In this document: positions 48,581 to 59,876 of the stretch, piece by piece | Layout of the letters: the number at the start of each line of letters is the position of its first letter | How positions within the stretch are numbered: the stretch's first letter is position 1 | Origin: Butyriboletus loyo | Lineage: Eukaryota; Basidiomycota; Agaricomycetes; Boletales; Boletaceae | Direction: 5' to 3' | Length of the DNA: 64,000 nt | Assembly (NCBI GenBank): GCA_038093515.1 | Contig: JBBPSI010000025.1 | Coordinates: 62,001 to 126,000 of the forward strand | Notes under the pieces: model-generated | Database searches by the model: none | What the model was told of the DNA's origin: nothing | What the model saw: the letters and a program-made list of their open reading frames with translations, nothing else | Made by a program: the position numbers and the translations under genes

Positions 48581-50485
48581 ATGTCTCGTCCTGCCAATTC
48601 GTCCGGCCTCACCCGCTATGGTTGCTTCGTGGTTCTCTGGGTCCTCGTTCTCTCCTTCCAGGCAAGTCTCCTCTCCTCCCCCTTCTTTCGCTCTTTCATT
48701 CCCCCCCCTACCAGTACGGCTATCACATTTCCGCACTCAATCAACTCCAGGCGGTCCTCACCTGCCAGCACACCGTCCCCAACTCTATCTATGGCCTCCC
48801 AACATGCATCCCGATGTCCGACGCGACGTTTTCACTCGTCACGTCCTTGTTTACCGTTGGCGGTCTCCTTGGCAGCCTCTCTGCCAATCTTGTCATGGAC
48901 CGCTACGGTCGGAAAGGTGCAAGCCGTTTCAGCGCCGTGTTCAACACAGCTGGTGCAGCTATCTCCGGCTTGGCCCCTTCAGTAGCCCCAATGGCCTTGG
49001 GAAGGTTTGCGTTCTACCCGATTTCAGCGAGACGTGTCTCGACAGCTTTGCTTCCTAGATTCCTTGTTGGCGTGGCCGCTGGAATCGGCATATGTGTTGG
49101 TCCAATTTACCTTTCTGAGATCGCACCGCCCGAGATCAAAGGCAGTCTAGGTAATCAATCTCGTTCTCTCACTTGTCATCTCAAGTGCCTCATCCATCCA
49201 CCTAGGGGTTCTGACGCAGCTCGCCATCGTCGTTGGAATCATGGTCACGCAGGCAATGGGTTTTGGTCTAGCCACTCCCACCCAGTGGCGTCTCGTCTTC
49301 TTCATCTCTTCCGCCTTATCAGCAGTGCAGTACCTCCTCGCGCCGGCTATTGTAGAGTCGCCTCCTTATCTCAATCGGAATGGCCTTACTGCTGAACGGA
49401 AAGCTGCCGTTCGATCTTTGTGGGAGCGCCGATCGGAAGACGCTCGTCCAGACCGTAAGTCGGACACGCGCCCCTCTACGATGCTCACCTCCATGCTTAG
49501 CTGAGGATCTTGGAGAGGTGTCTCTCCTTGCATCGAGCAACGAGGCCGATGAAGTTCCTCGTGCGGAACAAACTCCGGCAGTTACCATACCCAAACTTCT
49601 CTCTTCTCCCGAGCTCCGAAGACCTCTCCTCATCATCATATTCGCAACGGTATCTCAACAAATTTCCGGTATGATTATGCATCGTCTGTTTGTGAGCATC
49701 CGTGTCTTACGGATCCACCCCAGGCATCAACGCAGGTAGGACATTTGCCCAACAGACCTCCCCCAATGTTCATCAAATACTAGTTTTGTATTATAGCAAC
49801 AACATTCTCTCGAAATCACTTCCGGAGCTCGCGGCATACGTGTCGCTGGGAATCACAGTCGTCAATTTCCTCATGACCTTTCCCCCAATATTTCTGATCG
49901 AGGTGCATGACTCGTCGAATATGATTGGCTTTGCACTGACCTAATATTCCAGCGTGTTGGCAGAAAGCAACTGATTCGCTGGTCTGTTGGCGGAGCGCTC
50001 GTCTCCCATCTAGCTGTTGGCTACGGTCTCAACTCAGGCTGGGTTACCGTCTCGAGCATCGCGATAACCACCTTTGTTATGTGGGTACCTATCAAAGTCC
50101 GGCTTCTCGTCTTGATTTTTCTGGCAGGTCGTTCGCCATTGGACTTGGACCCATCCCGTTCGTCATCATTCCAGAGGTGGCGCCTTTCCATGTAAGTGCT
50201 CACGGTCACGGAATTAACCCTTTCCTCGCTGATTCCATTCGCGTAGGCTGTTTCCGCGATATCGTCGGTTGGACTGTCCTTGAACTGTAAGTCCCCGGTT
50301 GCGTCTACCGTATGGCTCTCACATTTTATATAGGGATTGCAAACTTTTTCGTCGGCCTCGTTTTCCTCCAATTGAGGAACTTGCTTGCGCGCGGGGATCC
50401 TATGAAGGAAGGAAGGGTGTTCTATGTATTTGCGGCTGTCTTGTTCTGTTCTGCGTCGTGTTTCTTGAGGTTATACAGGGGCTGA
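48581..50485 (+). CDS. MFS sugar transporter (Vps73-like)
   Basis: Start MSRPANSSGLTRYGCFVVLW opens helix 1. After an intron the protein runs YGYHISALNQLQAVLTC, SLFTVGGLLGSLSANLVMDR and the sugar-porter loop DRYGRKGA, then GRFLVGVAAGIGICVGPIYL, SEIAPPEIKGSLG, QLAIVVGIMVTQAMGFGLA, a central loop (EDLGEVSLLASSNEADEV), LLIIIFATVSQQISGINAV, LYYSNNILSKSLPELA, VGRKQLIRWS, GLGPIPFVIIPEVAP, VGLSLNWIANFFVGLVF and a last helix ending RLYRG. Twelve helices are consistent. The closest pattern known to me is the Vps73/VVS vacuolar-type sugar porters, so plasma-membrane uptake is not certain. Its start is 71 bp from the divergent GH13 gene. Confidence 0.9.
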
Positions 50486-50641
50486 GCGGGTGCTGCTGCC
50501 ATGGCCAATGATTGACTTGGTTTCTGGTCGCGTTACATAATGAGATATGAGTGTCAGACGCGTTTGCGCAGAAACGCAACACATAACTGAGAGCTGGTTT
50601 CTCGTCACTGCACGCGTTGTGCTCGTACCCATCGTGAAGCC

Positions 50642-53600
50642 ATGTCCGACCAAGAAACCAAGGAACTCAACGCCTTCTTTGCTTTCTTTACGACCTTCGA
50701 TCTTACTCGCCCAGTTACCACCATTTCAGACCTCAGCGATGGGGCCGCCCTCTTCGAAGTTCTCTCACTAGTGTGAGTCCCCTTTTGCGGCAGAGGTCAA
50801 ACCAGAGAATCTGAGCACTCGCCTGCTTAGAGACGCGGACTACTTCAGGCAATCCAGTCGCACCAACACAACCCAGCTCTCCGACAACTGGGTCCTGCGG
50901 TTTAGCACCCTCAAGCGACTCTATCGTCTACTCACACAATACTTTACTGATGTACTTCAAAAACCGACCAGCGGCCTCGAGGTGCCTGATCTCCAAGCAA
51001 TCGCCAAGGACTACAACATTAATGCGACGCTCATACTCTGTCGCATGACGATCGCGATCGCGGTGCAGTCCGAAAAGAATAAGGAGATCATCGAAAAGAT
51101 TCAGAAATTGAACGAGGGTGCACAACATCAGTTAATGAAAGCAATCGAACAGGTGAGTTCTCGGGGTGTGGGCGCAGTGCAATGCATTCAGAGGGCGGTA
51201 TGAACCATCGTCGCGGGCAGGTCATGGTGAAGATCAGTTCGTCGCAAGGCGACAATGGCATCGGTGAAGCTATGACAGAGTAAGTCCTTCGTGCACATCC
51301 TCTGCAAATCATGTCACGAAGTCTGGTACAGAGACGATCATTACTACCGGATACAGTCTGAACGCAGCCACATCTTGGCAGAGAAGGAGACCATCGATAA
51401 AGTCTACCAAGCCCTCCTAGAAGATCATCGTGTCCTACAGACCAACTTTGATGATGTCGTTTCCGAGAAAGATGATGCCCTCGCCCGCCTTCGCAACATG
51501 CAGCGCGATCTCGAGAGCAGACGAAACGACAAGGTCGACGTCATGATGCGCGCTGAGATCGACAGGCTTCGGTCGGAGCTGTGAGTCTCGGCCGTATAGA
51601 GAGGATCACTGAAGCACCGTCTAATATCTTGGGAGATGCTAGCCAGAAGAGCGAGGATAATCTCGCCATGACAGAAGCTGAACACGACAAACAGACTGGA
51701 TTAGTCAGTGAACTCGCACGCAAAATAGACGAACTTCAGGTAACTGCCGACCTAGCTGCGCGCCTCAAAGACCAAGTAGATGAGTATGTTACCATCATAT
51801 GTCGTGGAGTAGCTGGCTTAGCACCCCTAAGATATCGTCATGCAGCAGACAAGCTCCAAAAGACTGAGAATGTCATGGAGAAATACAAAAAGAAACTCCA
51901 AGAAGGTGCGGACCTACGGCAGCATGTTAAAGTCAGTTCGCTCGCGCTTCGTTCCAACTATCTCTCACGTGTGTGAAATTCACGAATAGTCACTCGAACG
52001 GCAAAATGCAGATCTCGTTGACATGAACGCATCCCTGGAAGAGGAATACCGCAAGGTGGCGGCTTTCAAGCCCCTTATGGAATCTTATAAGAACCAAATC
52101 GCCGAGCTCGAAGCTAAAGTAGCTTCGCGAACAAAAGAAACGGAAACAGTCAAATTCGAGCTCGAACAGACGCGCACGAGATTCCGCATTGCATCAGAGG
52201 AACGCGCAAAGGATTCGGAGATGCTCGAATTGTACCAGGAGAGAATGCGCGAGTTGGAACTCATCTCTCACCGGATTCCATCAACTCCCAAGCCGACCGA
52301 TCCAGAAGAATCCCAGCGAAACATGACCACATTGACTGAAGAGGAATTAATGGGCGAAGAGTCCTTTGTGCTCGACAACGAGCTTGACAACGCGCTCTCA
52401 GGAACAACTATGACTGACCTGAAGCTGCAGATCAAGAAACTTCAGAGAGAGCTTTCGGCAGTTAAGAAGAATGAAGTAGACGGTAGCCGAATTTTGGTGT
52501 TGGAGAATCTCTTGGAGGACGCAAATCGCATGAAATCACGTTACGAGGCTGATTATCTTGCAGCACACCGAGAAAAACTTGTTCTACAGCGTGATTTGGA
52601 AGAGATTCGTAGTGGCAAAGCGTCAGGCGACGGGTACACGCAATGCATGTACTTTCTGCGATCGTGACTGATCGCATCTCTCTTACAGCGCCGAGGCAGC
52701 CATTGCTCTTCGCCAGCGTTTAAACGAAACAGTCGATCAACTGGACGCACTACGAAAAGAGCACGCGGATCTTGAAGTCCAATTCGATACCCAGAAACGA
52801 GAGCTGACCATTGCCAAGTCTGACTGTCCGTGTCCTATCCGCGTCCTATGTACTCTCACTAACTCGGGATCCGTTAGTGAACCTCATCAACAAAGACCAA
52901 GTAGAAATACTTGCCTCTCTACGAGAGTCAGTCAGCGAAGACAAGGCGTCCCTCGAGGCCGAGACAGACCGGCTAAAGAAGCAGATCAAGGAACTTGGCG
53001 AGAAAAATCGGATGCAGCTCGAACAAGTCAATGTCCTTTTGCTTGAGAAGGTAAATCTCCAGAACGAGGGTATTGGGCAAAGAGAAAAGATGCTGCAGCG
53101 CGAGCGGGATATCGGGTTTGCGCTTTCTCTCCTTATGCTACGTGTGCCGCTGAGAATGTTTGCCCAGGGACTTGCGCGCCTCTTTATCAGGGAAGGATAT
53201 ACCTGAAGACATCAAGACAAGATTACTTGCCCTTCACGAAGAGAATCTGAATGTCAAGGAGCAACTGAAGACTACCCAAGACAAGCTTTCTAAGGCCAAG
53301 ACAGTAATTTCAATTTAATCAAGTATCCCATCTCGTATTCACTCCTTTCAGTTCATAAAATCTCAGGATAAACTCTTCAAGGAAGAACAAGCGAAGCTTG
53401 CTTCCATGACGGCTGTAAGTGTACATATCATCGGTTCTTTCCCATACTTTCAACTGTCACACATAGCAAAACGTCTCTGAGGAGGCAGAAGGTAGCTTGC
53501 AGACTCAGATCAAGGACCTTGAAGAGGAGCTCTCTCATGCCAACGTTCGTATTTTCCAAATAATTACACTTTGTTTGCTGCTAACAAAGGGTATTTTGCA

Positions 53601-53802
53601 GATACGTTATCTGGATCTGGAGAAGCGGTACCAATTCGAATTTTACCACATGAGTGGTGTTATACACCACACTGGCATGCATCGCCTCTGGAACTCGTAC
53701 GCCCAGCCTACGTCGAAAGGAAAGCCAGAACCGAGCGCGTGGCTAGGACAACAACGAAAGAACGTGAGTTTTGCACCGACATCTGGTTGGCTTTATGCTT
53801 AA
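50642..53802 (+). CDS. Hook-family dynein adaptor
   Basis: The N-terminal Hook domain (MSDQETKELNAFFAFFTTFD, SDLSDGAALFEVLSL, SDNWVLRFSTLKRLYRLLTQ, LILCRMTIAIAVQSEKNKEI) is followed by about 600 residues of coiled coil across many exons, including DELQVTADLAARLKDQVDE, FKPLMESYKNQIAELEAKV and LKLQIKKLQRELSAVKKNE. The C-terminal block WLGQQRKN is typical of fungal Hook proteins. Hook links dynein and kinesin-3 to early endosomes in filamentous fungi through FTS and FHIP. The end is uncertain: the frame stops at 53802, but a GTGAGT donor right after WLGQQRKN suggests a last intron and a different final exon. Confidence 0.88.
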
Positions 53803-54629
53803 AGGTTGCATACCTGTGCACAGCTCGGACACGTCTTGCATCGGTAATGTCAGGCTGTCCCGGTGGTGCGCTCGTTTTCCATTCTATTTTTCGTTCGTGG
53901 AGATGTCACTATACATACCCTTTCGATAATACTGATCGTTATACGATCACTGATAACATGTATGATATGATTGTTCTAGTACTAGAGGACCGATACAAGC
54001 TATTACCTTCAATGCGCTCAATATACGTACTCGATGCATTTGCTTCACGTCGAAAGGCGTAGGCTCTCCGTGACCTGGGGCTCCGATATATTCCTGGCCT
54101 GTGACAATTGATGTCATGCTGACGACCCCGAGAATACTGATGGGCCCCATATGCCTTGGACTCCAGATCGCCTGGAAGAAGGGCTATTCGAGGCGTTCCA
54201 TAGGCTGCTCTTTCCGACATCCTGAACATATTATGTACTTTCGCACACGGCTGTAAGCTCGCTGAGCATTTACTGAAGGTTACCGATGCCATGTATGAAT
54301 GGACGCGGGGGTTGGCATTGGAGGACAATGTCTGATCGAGAGTCAGACTGTTACAAACCTAACCTGCCACGAAACGTGTCGATCGCCGTCGGACGAGTTT
54401 CGATGTAAAGTAGCTTGCATTCAATACACTCAAGGCATTCGAGGCTTGACCCAGATCTGAAAGCATGGCCATCTTCCGGTGACTGGCCCCAACATATTCC
54501 TACTCACAATCAGCAATGGCTAGGAGAGTGATGTTTATAATGACTCGAGGCTATTCGAGGCATTCAATAGGCTGCGGCTTTTCGGGCGTCCCCAGGGTTC
54601 CTGGATCCCAACATACCGAGTTGTTCGCG
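53803..54629. other. Intergenic with weak internal repeats
   Basis: No gene is supported here. Two related segments are visible: GGCTATTCGAGGC followed by a TTC-ATAGGCTGC core at 54182-54218 and again at 54549-54583, each preceded at a distance by a GTGAC...ATATTCCT block (about 54071 and 54478). The second copy lies just before the RNA cyclase start. The final Hook exon may also lie at the left end. Confidence 0.5.
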
Positions 54630-55909
54630 ATGGCTTCAAACATCGCACCGACCATCATCCAGATTGACGGAAGCTTCTGTGAAGGCGGGGGTCAACTCCT
54701 GCGAAACGCTGTGACATTGTCTGCCCTCCTCTCCAAGCCAATTTCTGTCTCAAATGTCCGACAAAACCGTCGACCTCCAGGCCTGCGAAGACAGCACGAA
54801 GCTGGTACGTTCTCTCCTTCCTTGAGATTCGGATTCCATCAACACCAAGTGAACTTGTAGGAATAAACCTTGCAGCATCGATCTGTTCTGCAGAAACCGG
54901 GGGTGTAGAAGAGGGATCTACATCGATCGACTTCCACCCCGGTCCTATCCAGTTGCCCCAAACGCTGACTGCAGACCCGCGGACCGCAGGCTCCACAACG
55001 CTCCTCCTCCAGGTAGCTCTTCCTTGCCTCTTGTTCTCTCCGCCAGGGAACCAAGCTTCCGAGTCCCGAACATTGCACGAAAACCTTACGTCCGTCCTCA
55101 CACTCCGCGGTGGCACAAACGCCTCGCTTGCCCCGCAAATCGACTACACGCAGACCATCTTCCTCCCGTTCCTCTCAAAGCACTTTCGCTTCTCGCCTAG
55201 CCTCACCGTCAACCGACGAGGGTACTACCCTAAAGGGGGAGGCTCCGTTCTTTGCACAGTGCCCTCTATCTCTAGGCCACTTCCCCCGGTCATTCTGACG
55301 GAGCGTGGACAGGTGAATGTGATCCGGGGATGTGCCCGCGTCGGCGGGTTACCCCTGTGGATTGCACAGCGCATGGTGTCAGGTGCACACCGCGCGCTTC
55401 TGGAGAGTGGGATCGCGTCTACAGACATCTCCCTCGTGGCTGTGAGGGAACGCGACGAAGACGTTGCAGGCGCCGGAGGAGGAATCTTGTTGTGGGCCGA
55501 GACGGACAGTGGGTGTTTGATTGGAGGGTCTGCGGTGAGCACGAGGGAGAAGAAGCCGGAGATGGTTGGGGAGGAGGCTGCAAGGGAGCTACTGAGGAAT
55601 TTGAACCATGAAGGATGTGTAGACGAGTATCTGCAGGATCAGATAATCATCTTCCTTGCTTTGGCCAAGGGGACTTCTATCGTCAAAGCTGGTCCACTAA
55701 CAGATCATACCCGGTATTCTGACTGTCCTTATCAAGCTGCAACATTGACTGAGGCGTGCAATAGAACTGCAATTCATATAGCCCAACGAATGACGGGAGC
55801 ACAGTTTCGCATCGATGAAAATGCGCCGGACACTGCGATCATTACTTGCGAGGGGGTCGGATTCGTCCCTGATTCTCTGCTAGGAATACAGGAACCGGCA
55901 GCAGCTTGA
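54630..55909 (+). CDS. RTCA: RNA 3'-terminal phosphate cyclase
   Basis: ATG 54630 (MASNIAPTIIQIDGSFCEGG) begins the cyclase fold; GGGQLLRNAVTLSALL is the family start block. After one intron, AGINLAASICSAETGG, RTAGSTTLLLQVALPCLL, RGGTNASLAPQIDYTQ, RRGYYPKGGG and DEYLQDQIIIFLALAKG follow. An intron at 55714-55764 (51 bp, no stop, multiple of three) is easily missed: splicing it joins PLTDHTR to TAIHIAQRM, giving the conserved histidine region DHTRTAIHIA found around the active site. The enzyme turns RNA 3'-phosphate into 2',3'-cyclic phosphate using ATP. Paralogue Rcl1 lacks the catalytic His, so the TAIH block favours a true cyclase. Confidence 0.92.
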
Positions 55910-56072
55910 CGCTTTTCTATCTTGCACAAACAGGCTCTCGCAATAAATATTACGGCTAAAAGTGCAACAACCTGTAGGTCAAAGCGTTGTATTACATAGG
56001 GGGAGGTAAGTCCGGTAGATAGAGTAGCATTCCGTCCGCACGCTTCATGTGTAGCCACCCTCCATACTGTCT

Positions 56073-57595
56073 CTATCGGTTCCAAGAAAGAAGCGACATA
56101 TCCCCCAGACGTCTACAACACGATTAACCTGGAGAAACCAATTGCATATAGGTGAACAACATACCGAGGTTTGAAGAGGTGACGAATGGTGCCTGCAAGC
56201 GCGAGAAGCACGAATACACCGGACGCTGCCACATAAGCCCATCCCAAGAACGGGTTCTTGCCACCTATCCAAGAAACCGTAGAAATCACGAGGGATTTGG
56301 TTCCTCCGAAACCTTGTACCGGGTAGTCTTGAATACAATTCATGAGCCAGCTCAGATATATCCCCAACCACACAACTCACTGTAATAGATCAGAACCTGG
56401 TACTGTTCCGCAGGTAAGGTAGTCGTATCGTTCCTGCCATACAACTTTGAAAACGTGGGTAAACCTGCTGTTCTCATCCAATTTTGGAAGTGTTCATCCT
56501 GTGTGAGATCTGGGGGTGGGCTATCGTTTGTGTAGTTGTCTGGATATCTGAGTGCCCAGTTTGGAGGGGGCACAATCTCATCGAGTCTCCCAACATAACC
56601 AGACGTGGCGTTGTATTTCTTGGCTTCGCCAGGCCAAGCGATGCCGTTTTGGGTAAAATTATAGTCCGACGCGCCAGACTCATCAGACTTTGGACGGAAG
56701 CCTGAAATTGTATCTGCATTTTGATAGTTAGTCCATGAGGGATTCAAAAAGGAATGATCAAAAGAGCCGAAAATTTACCGTTGAACACCGAGTTCGCGAT
56801 CAAACCGCACGGGTAGATGCCCTTTCCGTCACTTGTCACCGCCAATGGTTTGCAGTTGCTGCTGCCGAGCGTGCTCGTATCTACGTACTGACCCTGAAGC
56901 TGGGAAGTGTCGAGACTCTGCACGTATCGTCGATTGTTTTGATAAAAGTTGGTAAGCTTGTAATATTGAAATACGGGCGCCTGTAGGTCCGCTACGATGT
57001 GAAATTGGATGATACAAGAATGCTGTTGATCGGGAGAAGCTGTTGCGTTGTAGAAATACGCGTAGGCGGGTGGGGCAACGGATTTTCCGCTATCCGAGGA
57101 ACGAAGGTTGTACGAATAGGAGGGCATAGTGAAGAAGTTGGGATTGTCGATGGATGTTGAGTTTGTCAGATTCCAGCAATTGGTATAGTCAAAAGTCATT
57201 TCAGACACCTGTTAGTTCCCGAAGGAGGACATGAAGCAGAGGCGATGATGGACATGCATGTGTAGGAAGGTAAAGAAGATGAATCGGGAATGAATGGACG
57301 GCATACCAAGCTGCTTCCCCACACGAGCAGACCGCCTATTGGGGCGAATATGATGCCAATGATGAAAAGTGTAGGCAGAACGGTCTTTGGTGTGAGTATA
57401 GGCTGCCATGCTTTCAGACGCTGTTGTTTGAAAGCGGTATCTTGGCGGAGGAATTGCTGCGGTCAGAGTGGGAAGGGCGAATTAGCGGCAAGACTTACTT
57501 GCAGGCCGTCTCCAGCTACCCTTCTCCTTCTTGCGCTCGCCATTCTGGTCGTCTGCATCGTCGTTGCGCTGCTTCTTGCGATTGAAAAGGCCCAT
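56073..57595 (-). CDS. CDC50: Cdc50/Lem3 family P4-ATPase subunit
   Basis: Start at 57595 ([20 protein letters not shown]), a basic cytosolic tail, then [20 protein letters not shown], the first membrane segment ([20 protein letters not shown]), and the ectodomain with [61 protein letters not shown] and [10 protein letters not shown]. After [20 protein letters not shown] comes membrane segment two ([20 protein letters not shown]). The last intron joins HLFKPR to [12 protein letters not shown], the usual family C-terminus, with stop at 56073-56075. Cysteines and glycosylation sites of the ectodomain are kept. Cdc50 proteins pair with lipid flippases in endosome/plasma membranes. Confidence 0.94.
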
Positions 57596-57706
57596 GGGTG
57601 TGGTTGTCGTCGTCGACAAAGCGATATTACAGTGCCGAGTCGGACTCAACACAGCCGAGGGGATGACGGTGGGCAGTGTCTTGGTAAGCAAGGCGATTCT
57701 TTCACC

Positions 57707-59760
57707 ATGGTCGCGGTGCGGGCCATCGACGAAATAACAGACCCAAGAAAAGTCATCCAGCGCATATACGACGACGACGACGACCGTGTTGATGGCGAAC
57801 GCACTCACCGACTTCCGCCTGCAGTGACCAGACACTTTTCCGATTTATTCCTCGATGCGAGTGACCCACACGCGTTGGATCAGGTTGATATCAGCCAGCC
57901 TCCAAGCATTAGCTTTATGCTAATCGTACTCGTGTAGCTCCCGTCACTCGATGTATCTCATCCTCCAGAGTCGTACACGCGTGGCACGCTTGTGCGCTAT
58001 CGCGCCATGATCCAGGACACCTCCCTTCAAAATGAAATGTATCTCGCGAGGCTTAGCAATGATAGGTGTGGAGGTTGGGGAATGCAACCTACACACGACG
58101 ATTACGACCCGAATGCCATTGACCCTGGCCGCCTTGGAACCGCTTCTGTCTTCTGGGCAGTCTCTGTGCCCGGCGAGTCTCCCTGGCGAGCGGCTGAAAT
58201 TTCTCAGCCAGATTCAAGTGCGCACGCATTGCCTCTGCGTGCTCATTAATTGACCAGCTGTACTAGCAAGTTTTCCTGCACACCAGTCCTGTCAGCCCCA
58301 CAAGTTCCCCATTCCAGGAGTACCTCACATCGGCGTTCGAGTCAAGGTATCATATCCCAATTTCCGTTGTGTGGTTCACTGATGCATACAAGGTATATGA
58401 CAATGCTAACGTAGAAAACCTGCATTCGACCGATGTAGTTACTTTCGTTGGGATTACTTCTTCAGAGTCGTACGTGATAACAAACCCGTCCAGTGACCCT
58501 AAGTTTTCTGACGTGCTATCCTCCAAGCCTCAGCATAGACGATGATTCCTCTCCAGACGTTCCCGTACTACATGTTCTTTGTTATCAGGTGGCCCCTGCG
58601 AATTCAATTATCACAGATATCGATGCCAGCGTGCGCACAGATCTCATAAATTGGATATCTAGCGAGGCCTTGGGCAGCGACAACGATGCCGCAGAATGGC
58701 TTCTTCTTCAGCTGGCATCAAAAGTGTTTGTAAAGTGATATCCTCCTTGACTTTTTGTTGATTCTCGTCATAGACACACTCGTGCAATCCCGCTTCTCCC
58801 CCCTTCCCTGACGATATCGCGCTTTCCCCCGTCTTCCTCAACCAAGCTCCCTCCGACACTCTCACACGTCCTTGAAGAACTTCTTCCCCAGTACCTCCTC
58901 CTTCCGCTCTCATTGGATCTCCTGAACAAGATCTCATTCCTTCCCGAAAGCAAAGAAGAGGACTTACACTCAGGATATATGCAACTTCCCCCTGGGACAG
59001 CTATTCTTTTGACTGAGACTGCGATACAAGAGGGTAAATTGCTTGAGAGAGGTATGTGACGGTTTTTTTTCCCTAATTCTGGGCCAATAGCGGTACTCGA
59101 TGACAGGCATCACGAACATCCGAGCAATTCAGGATGTGATGAACTCGCAGACGGTGGAATACATATTTCCGTTCTCAAGTAAATTCACCTTTCACACTGA
59201 TATCTCCATGATTGTGATGAGCGAAGGAAGGAAGAGTGCATTCTTTCAGGTAATGCCATACATAAGGGCTCTGCGCCATCGCTGTCAATGATCATTCTTA
59301 CACATGGATGCAGACTAGCATCAACGTCCCACTTCGATGCTCTCACATCACCCCTAGCTTATACAAACCAAAATCTGAGATCTCTTTACCTCCCGCGGAG
59401 AAGATGGCAGTCTACCGCTCATACATTGCTGCGTGTAAATCAGTGAGCGAGAAGGTGCAAGTAACAGAAGAGACCTCCAAGGTAATGGTACTCATACTCG
59501 ATACGCGGCACAACCTCTCATGGACACACAGCATATTCAAGACGACTTTGTCCGTCGGCGTCAACAAGACAGGTCGGTTACTCCAGATGAACTTATACAC
59601 CTTATGAAGGTGGCGAGGTCAGCACACTCTCCCTGGTAATCCATGCGTGTTAATATTCGCAATATCAAGGCTACTTGCGGCATCCCGGTTACAGAATGAG
59701 GTGACGATCGACGTATGGGAACAAGCTAAAGAGCTTGATGGTCGGAGGCAGGCACGTTAG
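57707..59760 (+). CDS. MCMBP: MCM-binding protein (MCMBP/ETG1)
   Basis: ATG 57707 (MVAVRAIDEITDPRKVIQRI) starts 111 bp from divergent CDC50. Exons then read VPSLDVSHPPESYTRGTLVR, YRAMIQDTSLQNEMYLARL, TASVFWAVSVPGESPW, HKFPIPGVPHIGVRVKVYDN, TDVVTFVGITSSES, VLHVLCYQVAP, the split AAA-like region (LDLLNKISFLPESKEEDLHS, LPPGTAILLTETAIQEG), GITNIRAIQDVMNSQTVEYI, FTFHTDISMIVMSEGRKS and VARLLAASRLQNEVTIDVWE. This is the MCMBP order. In plants and animals the protein binds MCM complexes and helps remove or stabilise them around S phase. Many short introns; several exon borders were inferred from the conserved blocks. Confidence 0.92.
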
Positions 59761-59876
59761 TATAGCGTAGGGTGAGCATGACAGTAGGGTGGAATGCATA
59801 AAACCTAGCGACTCACTGATAACCTGCGCTATCAATCCTTGCATAGAAGCAACATTCACGAAACCAACACGCAGGG

